A DNA stretch of 64,000 bases, taken from assembly GCF_002917095.1 (NCBI RefSeq), contig NZ_PQGA01000008.1:62001-126000 (forward strand), read 5' to 3'. This document shows positions 36,135 to 44,900 of this stretch, in pieces. Made by a program: the position numbers and the translations under genes. This DNA comes from Paraburkholderia eburnea. GTDB taxonomy: Bacteria > Pseudomonadota > Gammaproteobacteria > Burkholderiales > Burkholderiaceae. How positions within the stretch are numbered: the stretch's first letter is position 1; every line of letters begins with the position of its first letter. Under the pieces are notes generated by a model. It did no database searches. It saw only the letters and a list, made by a program, of their open reading frames with translations, and had not been told where the DNA came from.

Positions 36135-37186
36135 ACGTCGAATGTGATGACGACCTTGCCGCAGCGCCCGCTGGCCATCAGCGCGTAGGCCTCGTCCGCG
36201 CGTTCTAGCGGGAAACGGTGCGAGATCATCGTATGCGGCTTCAGTTTCCAGTCCTCGAGATCGTGGCAGCACTTTTCCATGTTCGCGAGGCTGGTGACCC
36301 ACGAGCCGAAAATACGGCGTTGACGGTGCATCAGATCGGCGCTGACCTCGAACTGGACATGCCCGGTTTCGCCTAGATAGACAACACGGCCCCAGTCGCC
36401 CGAGCCTTGCAGCGCCAGCAAGCGGCCCGCGGCGTTGCCCGAGCAGTCGAGCGCCACATCGGCGCCGCCGCGGGTGAGTTCGCGGATTTGCTCCAGCGCG
36501 TCGGGACTTGCCGGGATCAGATAGTCGGCCAGCCCCAGCGCCCGCATGGCGTCGAGCCGTGCGGGCTGCGTATCCACGCCGATGATGCGCTTCGCGCCGC
36601 GCCCCTTTGCGATCATGGCCGCTGCCATCCCGATCGGCCCCAGGCCCACTACCAGTACCGAATCGCTGCCCGATACGTCCGCGCGGGTGACGCCCTCGTA
36701 GGCCGTGCCGATGCCGCAGGAGATGAATGCGCCGTCCTCGTAAGTGAGGCTGTCGGGCAGCGCGATCAGGTCGCGTTCTTCCGCCACCAGAAACTCGGCG
36801 TGGCCGCCGTCGCGCTGCCAGCCGTAGGCGGCCTTCTGCCGCCCCGTGCACGAGATCTGATAGCCGCGGCGGCAGTTCGCGCAGAAGCCGCAGCCTGAAA
36901 TGTGATACACGAGCACGCGATCGTCCGGCCGGAAATGGCGGCATCCGTCGCCGACGGCGACGATCTGCCCGCACGGCTCATGACCATTGACCACGCCCTG
37001 ATAGAGCGGTTCGGGGTGCGAAGCCGTGCCCCGATGCCCGTGGTAGATGTAATGAACATCGCTGCCGCAAATGCCCGACGCCCGCATCCTGATCAGGACC
37101 TGCCCGATGCCTGGCGTCGGTACCGGAACCTGGCGCATTTCAACCGTATCGTTTCCGGGCAGATAAGCGGCCAACATCGTATGCAT
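36131..37186 (-). CDS. Zinc-dependent sugar/polyol dehydrogenase
   Basis: A 351-aa medium-chain dehydrogenase. Catalytic zinc site ASGICGSDVHYIYHGHRG and VVNGHEPCGQIVAVG; structural zinc cysteines CGFCANCRRGYQISC; Rossmann GLGPIGMAAAMIAKGRGA. It oxidises a sugar or polyol with NAD(P)+. The first gene of the six-gene operon, with AGGAG nine bases before ATG 37186. It resembles sorbitol/L-idonate-type and galactitol-type enzymes, but the exact substrate cannot be assigned. Confidence 0.85.
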   Translation of the reverse strand: MHTMLAAYLPGNDTVEMRQVPVPTPGIGQVLIRMRASGICGSDVHYIYHGHRGTASHPEPLYQGVVNGHEPCGQIVAVGDGCRHFRPDDRVLVYHISGCGFCANCRRGYQISCTGRQKAAYGWQRDGGHAEFLVAEERDLIALPDSLTYEDGAFISCGIGTAYEGVTRADVSGSDSVLVVGLGPIGMAAAMIAKGRGAKRIIGVDTQPARLDAMRALGLADYLIPASPDALEQIRELTRGGADVALDCSGNAAGRLLALQGSGDWGRVVYLGETGHVQFEVSADLMHRQRRIFGSWVTSLANMEKCCHDLEDWKLKPHTMISHRFPLERADEAYALMASGRCGKVVITFDV

Positions 37187-37882
37187 TCGCGTCGTCTCCT
37201 GTCTCGTTTCGATGATGCGGTGGCGAGGCACTACACCTGTGCCGGCGGCCGCAACTGACTTCTCATTGGGAGCCAGTCTAATTCATAAAGTCAGAAAGTC
37301 ATATGATGTCTTGTTCGTGGTTTACCCGCTCGGGATAGCATTAGCTGGAGGAAATTAGCGGGAGGAAGTGGGACAGGCTGGCAGTGGATGCCGGCTTCGC
37401 GAGTGCATGGGAACGCCGACGCGCCCATCACAGCGTCACGGCGGCTTCGAGCCGATTCGTCGTTGAGGCATGAGGCAGCGTATTGGCTGGCGACGCAAGT
37501 GCCGCCGCGCCCTATCGCTTACCTGACAAGCCATGCTTCTCATGGCATGGCTATAAGTCTACAAAGTCTTTTTCGGGCGCTAAACGGCGCCCAGAGCACG
37601 GCAATGACCGACTGCCGGTAGCGCGGCACGTGGTCTGCGAACCTGGAGACCAGCACATGGGCCGGCTCGGCGCAGGTGCGTTGCGGCCCGATTTTTCGGC
37701 GTTTCTGTCGTCAAAGTAGTCCCCACTACTCGATGTGGTGGGGACTACTCCGGCAACTTCTGGTCAGACCGTCGAGACGGTACGGTGGACGCGCTTACGT
37801 TGCGTTAGCGGAATTGACGGACACGATTAGCGCTGGAAGGGACGTCATTAGCAGCAACTACGAACTTCAACAGCTGTTTCGC
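37187..37882. other. Gene-free region with two strong inverted repeats
   Basis: About 700 bases between the sugar operon and the porin. It should contain the sugar-operon promoter; the palindrome TCATATGA at 37299-37306 is a candidate operator. Inverted repeats lie at 37526-37549 (AGCCATGC/GCATGGCT) and 37715-37749. Short frames exist but none has a ribosome-binding site or known family. Confidence 0.45.
37715..37749. terminator. Perfect 12-bp hairpin downstream of the porin gene
   Basis: AGTAGTCCCCAC (37715-37726) and GTGGGGACTACT (37738-37749) are exact complements with an 11-base loop. For transcripts of the porin (minus strand) it lies 134 bases past the stop and is followed by only TTTG, so it would be a weak intrinsic terminator or an mRNA 3' stabilising element. 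A remnant of a mobile-element end is another possibility. Confidence 0.4.
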
Positions 37883-38995
37883 TCAGAAGCGCGTCTGCAC
37901 TCCGACACGCGCGATCAACTGGTTCGGGCCGCCTGACGTTCCATTGGGATCGAGCACACCGCTGATGAGCGCCTGCGCGCCCGCGTTCGTACGCTGATAA
38001 ACGGTTTCCGCATAGACGACGGTTCGCTTGGACAGGAAGTGATCGACGATCGCCGTCATCTGGTGAGCATGATTGTTGCCGAGGTAGCCGTTGCCCTTCA
38101 TGTACATATAGTCGGCGGCAATCGCCCAGTCCGGTGCCAGCAGCCAGTTCGCGCCCACCTCGCCCTGCGCGATCGCACCGCCGTTCGAGGTGTTGCGCAC
38201 GGTCGTGACCAACAGCGTCGCCATGACCTTGCCGAAGTCGTAGTGCGCCCCCACGCCCCAGTTGCGGATATTGACGTCGGGTTCGCCGTCCTCGACATAT
38301 TTGACTTCCGTATACGCTGCCCCCATGCCAAACGGCCCGTTGGCGTAATTCGCGCCGGCGCTCACGGTGTTGCCGCGTCCGAATGCGCCGGGAATGCCGC
38401 CAAAGCCGTACAGGCCGCCAAAGCTGAAGCCTCCCATCGAGGGCGACTGATATTTGACCGAGTTCTCGACCGTCGCGCCGGCCATACGGTCCCAGTCGAA
38501 TTGCTGCGCGAACGGCGGATTGCCCGGGATCCCGATCTTCGCGAATGGCCCCGCACGGAAGTCATAGAGACCGCCGACTTCCATCGCCGCATCGTCGTGG
38601 CCGAAGAACAGCGAATCGGTCATGAAGTCGTACTGGTTGCCCATCGTCAGCTTGCCGTACTGGTCGCTGGCAAGTCCGACGTAGGCATTGCGGCCAAAGA
38701 TCCCTTGTCCCGACACGATCGCGCCGGTCGCCATCGAGAACTGGTCGACCAGGTCGAACACGGCACGCAGCCCCCCGCCCAGGTCTTCGCTGCCGCGAAT
38801 GCCGAGCAGGTTGGGGGTAAAAATGCCGTCGTCGAACTTGAGGTTCGAGTGACCGCCTTCGTTGCTGACCCACGACACGCCCGCGTCGACCATGCCGTAC
38901 AGCGTCACGCTGTCACCCGCCGGGCCGCCTTCCGCGTGCGCCTGCACGCAAGCCATTGTCGATATCACCGTGCACCACAGTGCGAGGCTTTTCAT
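37883..38995 (-). CDS. General porin of the vanillate region
   Basis: A 370-aa outer-membrane porin. Signal peptide MKSLALWCTVISTMACVQAHA, then DSVTLYGMVDAGVSWVSNEGG, LLGIRGSEDLGGGLRAVFDL and a C-terminal VGVQTRF with the BAM-recognition Phe. AAAGGAG precedes ATG 38995. It is 118 bases downstream of an MFS carrier on the same strand, next to the van genes, so it may admit an aromatic acid across the outer membrane; this is inference from position. It is shorter in its loops than the porin at 29367. Confidence 0.88.
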   Translation of the reverse strand: MKSLALWCTVISTMACVQAHAEGGPAGDSVTLYGMVDAGVSWVSNEGGHSNLKFDDGIFTPNLLGIRGSEDLGGGLRAVFDLVDQFSMATGAIVSGQGIFGRNAYVGLASDQYGKLTMGNQYDFMTDSLFFGHDDAAMEVGGLYDFRAGPFAKIGIPGNPPFAQQFDWDRMAGATVENSVKYQSPSMGGFSFGGLYGFGGIPGAFGRGNTVSAGANYANGPFGMGAAYTEVKYVEDGEPDVNIRNWGVGAHYDFGKVMATLLVTTVRNTSNGGAIAQGEVGANWLLAPDWAIAADYMYMKGNGYLGNNHAHQMTAIVDHFLSKRTVVYAETVYQRTNAGAQALISGVLDPNGTSGGPNQLIARVGVQTRF

Positions 38996-39113
38996 ATTGA
39001 CGTCTCCTTTACCTTTATCGCCATCCGATTACTACGGATACCTTATTAATTGAAATAACTTCAACGCTTCCCGGCGGTGTGACGGCGTCAGAACGCGCCG
39101 TCGCGGCAATGTT

Positions 39114-40367
39114 TCAGTCCGATTGCAGTGCGCCCACCGCCGAGCGCCGCGCCACCACGCGCGGTGCGGTTTCAATGAGGAACATCGAAACGAAGATGCC
39201 GCAGATCAGGCCGCCGAGCGCGAACTGCAGCGTGAACTGAATGCCGTTGTGCTGTGCGATATATCCCGCGATGGCCGGCGCCACGCCGCCGCCGAAAATC
39301 TCACCCGCACCGGACGTGATGCCGATGGCCGAGGCGACCAGACCCGCCGGCGCCGCTTCGGTTGCGATTGGCCCGGTGAGGACGCCCAGCATGCCCAGCG
39401 CAAAGAACGACACGACGAACAACACGATGAAGAGCGTCCACGGGTTCGCGCCGATACGGGCGAAGACATAGAGCGAAAGTGCGGCGCCCGTGAATGCGAG
39501 AACCGAAGTCAGACGCCGCCCCGCATAGTCGGAAAGACTGGCAAGGCCGAACTCGCCGAGAAAGCCGCCGAAGCCGATCGCCGACACGACAAAGCCCATT
39601 TGCGAAGTGTCGAGGTGAAGGTAGTCGACCAGATAATTCGGCACCATCGCGCCGATCACGAAGATGCCGGCCATGGCGCAGAATGTCGCCAGCATGGCCA
39701 GCAGGACATTACGGCTGCCGAAAAGCTCGCTCCAGCGCGGGCTGGCCGAAGCCTGCGCACCGGCCGCCGGCGCGGCTCGCGGTGCGTCGCGCAGCAAGGT
39801 GGCAATCAGCAGCGCCACGATCAGACCGGGAACCGCCGAAACCGCGAATACCCAGTGCCACGAGGGCACGACGCGCAGCAGTTGCGTCGCGATGATGGGC
39901 GCAAGGCCGAGGCCCATCAGCGCAAACATGCTGAGCTGCAAACCCTGATTGCGGCCACGGCGCGACGGGTGCGAAGCCTCGCCCACCGCGGCAACGCTCG
40001 TCGGCGTGAATGCGCCCTCCGCAATGCCCATCAGCGCCCGGATCAGCAGCAGGCTCGCGAAACCGGTGGCGAAACCCGAGAAGCTGGAGAGCAGCGAGAA
40101 CATCACCATTGCCGCAATCATGATCTTGCGCCGGCCAATGCGGTCGGACAGACGCCCCATCACGATCGAGAACACGCCCCAGGCGATGCTGAGAATGCCG
40201 ATCAGCGAGCCAAGCTGCTGATAGCCAAGGCCCAGGTCCTTCATCATGTGGGGAAAAAGCGGCGCGATCATCCACCGGTCGAGTCCGACCAGACCAAAGC
40301 CGATGGCGAGCAGGACCAGCGTCCTGCGTTCGTTTTTCAGATCGTGCGTGGGGGTAGGCCTCGACAC
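39114..40367 (-). CDS. MFS transporter, probably for an aromatic acid
   Basis: A 417-aa, 12-helix MFS protein. Typical loop motifs GRLSDRIGRRKIMIA (between helices 2 and 3) and ASLSDYAGRRLTSV (the equivalent in the second half) are present. The start is GTG at 40367 with AAGGAG seven bases upstream. Divergent from the VanR-like regulator across a 286-base region and upstream of the porin, it probably takes up vanillate or a related acid for VanAB. The exact substrate is not shown by sequence. Confidence 0.82.
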   Translation of the reverse strand: MSRPTPTHDLKNERRTLVLLAIGFGLVGLDRWMIAPLFPHMMKDLGLGYQQLGSLIGILSIAWGVFSIVMGRLSDRIGRRKIMIAAMVMFSLLSSFSGFATGFASLLLIRALMGIAEGAFTPTSVAAVGEASHPSRRGRNQGLQLSMFALMGLGLAPIIATQLLRVVPSWHWVFAVSAVPGLIVALLIATLLRDAPRAAPAAGAQASASPRWSELFGSRNVLLAMLATFCAMAGIFVIGAMVPNYLVDYLHLDTSQMGFVVSAIGFGGFLGEFGLASLSDYAGRRLTSVLAFTGAALSLYVFARIGANPWTLFIVLFVVSFFALGMLGVLTGPIATEAAPAGLVASAIGITSGAGEIFGGGVAPAIAGYIAQHNGIQFTLQFALGGLICGIFVSMFLIETAPRVVARRSAVGALQSD

Positions 40368-40480
40368 GGTAGTCTCCTTGATTGTTATGTGTTCGCATTG
40401 CGAACGCTGTTTCGTTTATCGAACTTCGAGTGAGATCGTAAAAACGCCCATCATTGATGTCAATCAAAAAAACACCCAGG

Positions 40481-40588
40481 TTGTACACAATTTATCTTTA
40501 CTTACGCCTTACTTTTCCACGTTTACCCGTAAATCATCGAGCTATCGGTTGAAAATCCGAAGCTCATGTATACAATCAGTACACAACA
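40481..40588. promoter_or_regulatory. Candidate VanR sites in the divergent mfs/vanR promoter region
   Basis: Three related TGTA-CA elements occur: TTGTACACAA (40481-40490), ATGTATACAAT (40566-40576, containing the palindrome TGTATACA) and AGTACACAAC (40579-40588). GntR/FCD regulators commonly bind such TTGTATACAA-type palindromes. They lie between the carrier and the regulator gene, suggesting control in both directions. Confidence 0.45.
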
Positions 40589-40653
40589 AAGCCTGATGCG
40601 CAGGGATGCTCCCCGCACTCGCCCCACTTACGTTTTCTACGGTTCCCTTAGGC

Positions 40654-41424
40654 ATGAACGGCATCGACGACACCCCCGCCAGCACACGCGCCGGCTCCGC
40701 CGCCTCGCAGACCGTCAAGGCACAACTCGGACTGCGCGAACTCATACTCGGCGGCGACATCTCTCCCGGCGAACGCATTTCCGAACTCGGCGTGGTCGAA
40801 CGCCTCGGCGTCTCGCGCACACCGGTACGCGCGGCGCTCATTCGCCTGCAGGAAGAAGGACTGCTGGAACCCATCCCGAGCGGTGGCTATGCCGTGCGCT
40901 CGTTTTCGGAAAGCGAAATACGCGACTCGATCGAACTGCGCGGCACGCTCGAAGGATTGGCTGCGCGCCTCGCGGCCGAGCGCGGCATCACCCATTCGAT
41001 GTTCCGTGACCTGCACGACTGCATCGACGAGATCGATGAACTGCTCGTGGGCGAGTTGACCGAGGAAACGTTCTCGCGCTATGTCGAGGCGAATGGGCGC
41101 TTTCATCGCCTGATGGCCATCGCTTCGGATAGCGAAATAGTTGCGCGTCAGATCGAAAAAGTCGCCACGCTGCCGTTCGCCTCGGCCAGCGCATTCGTGG
41201 TCGTGCAATCGCTCGACCCGCGCGCGCGCGAAACGCTGATCGTCGCGCAGGCCCAGCACCGCGCCGTGCTCGAAGCCATCGAAAGCCGCGAAGGCGCGCG
41301 TGCGGAAGCGCTGATGCGCGAGCATTCGCACATCGCGCACCAGAACCTGCGCCGTGTGCTCGACAACCAGCGCGCCATGACGAAGCTGCTTGGCGCCAAC
41401 CTGATCCGCCGCAATCCGCGCTGA
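40654..41424 (+). CDS. vanR: GntR-family (FCD) regulator, VanR type
   Basis: A 256-aa protein: winged HTH (ISPGERISELGVVERLGVSRT, residues ~35-95) and FCD domain (residues ~100-240) with ESEIRDSIELRGTLEGLAAR and a His-rich MREHSHIAHQNL. VanR proteins of proteobacteria repress vanAB until vanillate is bound. The gene lies 96 bases upstream of vanA in the same direction and divergent from the MFS carrier. The symbol is based on context. Confidence 0.82.
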   Translation: MNGIDDTPASTRAGSAASQTVKAQLGLRELILGGDISPGERISELGVVERLGVSRTPVRAALIRLQEEGLLEPIPSGGYAVRSFSESEIRDSIELRGTLEGLAARLAAERGITHSMFRDLHDCIDEIDELLVGELTEETFSRYVEANGRFHRLMAIASDSEIVARQIEKVATLPFASASAFVVVQSLDPRARETLIVAQAQHRAVLEAIESREGARAEALMREHSHIAHQNLRRVLDNQRAMTKLLGANLIRRNPR

Positions 41425-41520
41425 AGGCGCGAACCCCGGCTTGAAACCACCGGCGGCACGCTTGCCGCCCCCCACTGATACTGAAACCAAAGGCGTGGCT
41501 ACACGCCATGGAGGAGACGC

Positions 41521-42567
41521 ATGTTCCTGAAAAACGCATGGTATGTCGCGTGCACCCCCGATGAAATCGAGGGCAAGCCGCTCGGGCGGCAGATTTGTGG
41601 CGAGCGCATGGTGTTCTGGCGCACGGCCGAAGGCAACGTCGCCGCGCTCGAAGACTTCTGCCCGCACCGTGGCGCGCCGCTCTCGCTCGGCAGCGTGCGC
41701 GAAGGCCATCTGGTGTGCGGCTATCACGGCCTCACGGTGGGCGCGAACGGCAAATGCGTGAGCATGCCGTGCCAGCGCGTGGGCGGTATTCCGTCCGTGC
41801 GCAGCTACCCTGCCGTGGAGCGCTACGGCTTCATCTGGGTGTGGCCTGGCGATGCCGCGCAGGCGGATCCCTCGAAAATCCACCACCTCGAATGGGCCGA
41901 AAATCCCGCGTGGGCTTACGGCGGCGGCCTTTATCACATTCAGTGCGACTACCGCCTGATGGTCGATAACCTCATGGATCTCACGCACGAAACCTACGTG
42001 CACGCATCGAGCATCGGCCAACCTGAAATCGAGGAAGCCCCGCCCAAGACCACGGTCAACGGCGATGTGGTCACGACCAGCCGCTTCATGCACAACATCA
42101 TGCCGCCGCCGTTCTGGGCGGCGGCGCTGCGCGGCAACGGCCTCGCCGACGATGTGCCTTGCGACCGCTGGCAGATCTGCCACTTCTCGCCGCCCAGCCA
42201 CGTGATGATCGAAGTGGGCGTCGCGCACGCGGGTAAAGGCGGCTACGACGCCGCCCCTGGCGACAAGGCCGCGAGCATCGTGGTGGACTTCATCACGCCC
42301 GAAACCGAAACGTCGATCTGGTACTTCTGGGGCATGGCGCGCAGCTTCGCCGTGCACGACGAAGCGCTCACCGAAACGATCCGCACGGGCCAGGGCAAGA
42401 TATTCTCCGAGGATCTCGACATGCTCGAATCGCAGCAGCGCAACCTGCTCACATGGCCCGAGCGGCCCATTCTGAAACTCAACATCGATGCGGGCGGCGT
42501 GCAGTCGCGCCGCGTGCTCGACCGGCTGATCGCCGAAGAGCACCGCGCCACGACCGAGGCCGTCTGA
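41521..42567 (+). CDS. vanA: Vanillate O-demethylase oxygenase subunit
   Basis: A 348-aa Rieske non-heme iron oxygenase. The [2Fe-2S] ligands are C47 and H49 (CPHRGAPLSLG) and C66 and H69 (CGYHG). The mononuclear iron site lies in LMDLTHETYVHASS (Asp/His/His). It demethylates vanillate to protocatechuate plus formaldehyde with electrons from VanB. The start MFLKNAWYVACTPDEI is the conserved VanA N-terminus and GGAGGAG precedes the ATG. It is followed after 55 bases by vanB. Confidence 0.93.
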   Translation: MFLKNAWYVACTPDEIEGKPLGRQICGERMVFWRTAEGNVAALEDFCPHRGAPLSLGSVREGHLVCGYHGLTVGANGKCVSMPCQRVGGIPSVRSYPAVERYGFIWVWPGDAAQADPSKIHHLEWAENPAWAYGGGLYHIQCDYRLMVDNLMDLTHETYVHASSIGQPEIEEAPPKTTVNGDVVTTSRFMHNIMPPPFWAAALRGNGLADDVPCDRWQICHFSPPSHVMIEVGVAHAGKGGYDAAPGDKAASIVVDFITPETETSIWYFWGMARSFAVHDEALTETIRTGQGKIFSEDLDMLESQQRNLLTWPERPILKLNIDAGGVQSRRVLDRLIAEEHRATTEAV

Positions 42568-42622
42568 TAGCCGGGCCGCGCGCGAGTGCGCGGCCTTCTT
42601 CCTTCTCCTGACCGCACGCATC

Positions 42623-43597
42623 ATGAAAGTCACCCTCACCCGTAAGCTTGCCGTTGCCACCGACATCTGCGTATTCGAACTCGCCAACGGCGACGGCTCG
42701 CCGTTGCCCGCGTTCGCGGCGGGCGCGCATATCGACGTCCACGTCGGCGGCTTCGTGCGCCAGTATTCGCTTTGCAACCGGCCGTCCGACGGCGCTGCTT
42801 ACCGCATCGGCGTATTGCGCGATCCGGCGTCGCGCGGCGGCTCGACCGCAATGCACGCGCTTTCCGCCGGCACGAGCCTGGAAATCAGTACACCGAAAAA
42901 TCATTTTCCGCTTGACGAAGATGCGCAGCACACCATCCTGCTCGCCGGCGGCATCGGCATCACACCGCTCATGGCGATGGCCGAACAGTTAAACGAAGCC
43001 GGCCGCCCGTTCGAGCTGCACTACTGCGCGCGGGAACCCGAGCGCGCCGCCTTCCGCGAGCGCCTTGCCGAGCCGGGCTTTGCGGAGCGCACGCATTTCT
43101 ACTTCGACAGCGAAGGTCCCGCGGCGCGCATCGACCTGGAGCGCGTGCTCGCGCAGCCGCGCGACGGCGCCCACGTCTACGTATGCGGCCCGGCGGGCTT
43201 CATCGACGCGGTCCTCGCCGCCGCGGCGCGTACCGGCTGGCCCGCGCAGAACGTGCATCGCGAGTACTTCAGCGCTGCGCAGCCGCCAGCGAACGCGGAT
43301 GCGAATACGGCTGCGAATACGGCTGCAAACGGCGCCTTCCAGGTCACGCTCGCCAGTTGCCAGCGCGTGATCGACGTCCCCGCAGGCACGACGATCGTCG
43401 AGGCGCTCCGTGCGGGCGGCATCGAGGTGCCCGTATCGTGCGAGCAAGGCGTGTGCGGCACCTGCCTGACGCGTGTGCTGGCCGGCGAACCCGACCATCG
43501 CGACCTCTACCTGACCGACGAGGAACGCGCCGCCAACGACCAGTTGCTGCCGTGCTGCTCGCGCGCGCGCACGCCGATGCTCGTGCTCGACCTCTGA
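42623..43597 (+). CDS. vanB: Vanillate O-demethylase oxidoreductase subunit
   Basis: A 324-aa iron-sulfur flavoprotein of the phthalate dioxygenase reductase type. The flavin-binding domain has RQYSLCNRPSD; the NAD domain has LLAGGIGITPLMAMAE and VYVCGPAGFIDAV; the C-terminal [2Fe-2S] plant-type ferredoxin has CEQGVCGTCLTRV plus the distal Cys in LPCCSRA. It passes electrons from NADH to VanA. The linker before the ferredoxin domain carries an unusual repeated NTAA segment (12-bp repeats, 43301-43324). It converges on the MFS gene with only 9 bases between. Confidence 0.93.
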   Translation: MKVTLTRKLAVATDICVFELANGDGSPLPAFAAGAHIDVHVGGFVRQYSLCNRPSDGAAYRIGVLRDPASRGGSTAMHALSAGTSLEISTPKNHFPLDEDAQHTILLAGGIGITPLMAMAEQLNEAGRPFELHYCAREPERAAFRERLAEPGFAERTHFYFDSEGPAARIDLERVLAQPRDGAHVYVCGPAGFIDAVLAAAARTGWPAQNVHREYFSAAQPPANADANTAANTAANGAFQVTLASCQRVIDVPAGTTIVEALRAGGIEVPVSCEQGVCGTCLTRVLAGEPDHRDLYLTDEERAANDQLLPCCSRARTPMLVLDL

Positions 43598-43606
43598 TAC
43601 GACGCG

Positions 43607-44836
43607 TCAGGACGCCTGCTCGCGGCGCACCGCCAGCAGCGCCGCGAGCGCCGCCACCAGCGTCACCGGCACGCTCGCGCCAATGACGGTCGTCGCACTA
43701 GCGCCGCCTGCCAGCAACTGCCCGGCGGCCAGCGGACCGACGATCGAGCCGACGCGGCCCGCCGCGACCGCCGCGCCCACGCCGGTACCGCGCATGACGG
43801 TGGCGTAGCTCGCGGCCGAAAGCGCATAGAGCATGGACTGAGCGCCCACCACGCCCATGCCCGCCAGCAGCACCGAAACGGAGATCCAGAACAGGTTCCC
43901 CGCGCCGGCCAGCATGAAGAGCGAAACCGCAATGCCCGCATAGACCGCCGCGACGACGCGCACAGGGCGCAGGCGATCCATCAGCATGCCGATGGCGAGC
44001 ACGCCGATCACGCTGCCCACGTTGAAGAAGATTTGCGTAATGCCGGCCTGGCTGCGCGTGAGGCCACGGCTCACGATCAGCGAAGGCAGCCAGTTGAGCA
44101 GGAAATACAGCACGATCAGCGTGCAGAAGAAGCTGATCCAGATTTGCGCCGTCACGGCCGCGCGCCCGTCGCCGAACAGCACGCGCAAGGTGGGCGGCGG
44201 TCCGCCCTGGGTGGACTGCGCCCGGCTGGCCGCTGCCTCGTACGCGGCGGATTCCGGCAGGCAGGCAAGGATCAGCGGCGCGACGACGAGCGGCCCCACG
44301 CCGCCCGCATAAAAGATATGACGCCATTCGGTATCGCCCGCGTTGAGCACGCCGATCAGCGCCGCCAGCGCACCACCCAGCGGCATGCCGCAATACATGA
44401 TGCTGACCGCCGTATTGCGCAGCCTGGGCGCCACAGCCTCGGCGGAAAGCGCGATCACGTTGGGCATGGCGCCGCCGAGGCCGAGCCCCGTCAGGAACCG
44501 CGCCACCAGCAACGTGGAGAAACTCCACACATGCGCGGTCAGCAGCGAAAACACGCCGAACGCCACCATGGAAAGCAGCAGCACGCGCTTGCGGCCCATG
44601 CGGTCGGCGAGACGGCCGCCGAGCATCGCGCCGGGCAACAGCCCGAGCATGCCCGCGCTGAACGCAAGCCCCATCTGGCTCACCGAAAGGCCAAACTCGC
44701 GCGCCATGCGCGGCGCGGCCACCCCCGTCGATTGCAGATCGATCCCCTCCAGCACCGCCACGATCAGGCATAACCCCAATACCCATGCGGTGCCCGCCGC
44801 CGTGCGCGTGCTCACTTGCGTAGTCGATGACGACAC
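43607..44836 (-). CDS. MFS aromatic acid:H+ symporter (AAHS family)
   Basis: A 409-aa, 12-helix transporter. The N-terminus VAVLEGIDLQSTGVAAPRMAR with the DLQ/DG region and GGRLADRMGRKRVLL are typical of AAHS carriers (MhpT, PcaK, VanK). Last gene of the ferulate operon, 64 bases after the acyl-CoA dehydrogenase gene, so ferulate or a related hydroxycinnamate is the likely substrate. Alternatively it could carry 3-(3-hydroxyphenyl)propionate-type acids. Confidence 0.85.
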   Translation of the reverse strand: MSSSTTQVSTRTAAGTAWVLGLCLIVAVLEGIDLQSTGVAAPRMAREFGLSVSQMGLAFSAGMLGLLPGAMLGGRLADRMGRKRVLLLSMVAFGVFSLLTAHVWSFSTLLVARFLTGLGLGGAMPNVIALSAEAVAPRLRNTAVSIMYCGMPLGGALAALIGVLNAGDTEWRHIFYAGGVGPLVVAPLILACLPESAAYEAAASRAQSTQGGPPPTLRVLFGDGRAAVTAQIWISFFCTLIVLYFLLNWLPSLIVSRGLTRSQAGITQIFFNVGSVIGVLAIGMLMDRLRPVRVVAAVYAGIAVSLFMLAGAGNLFWISVSVLLAGMGVVGAQSMLYALSAASYATVMRGTGVGAAVAAGRVGSIVGPLAAGQLLAGGASATTVIGASVPVTLVAALAALLAVRREQAS

Positions 44837-44900
44837 GTTGTCTCCTGGTTTTGTAATGGCTTGGCGCAGCCTTTCACCGCTCTGTAACTAGTTTGGATAA

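Noticed and set aside
40648..42777. 709-residue minus-strand open frame opposite vanR and vanA
   Set aside because: Antisense shadow; no start signal or family, and vanA on the other strand is unmistakable.
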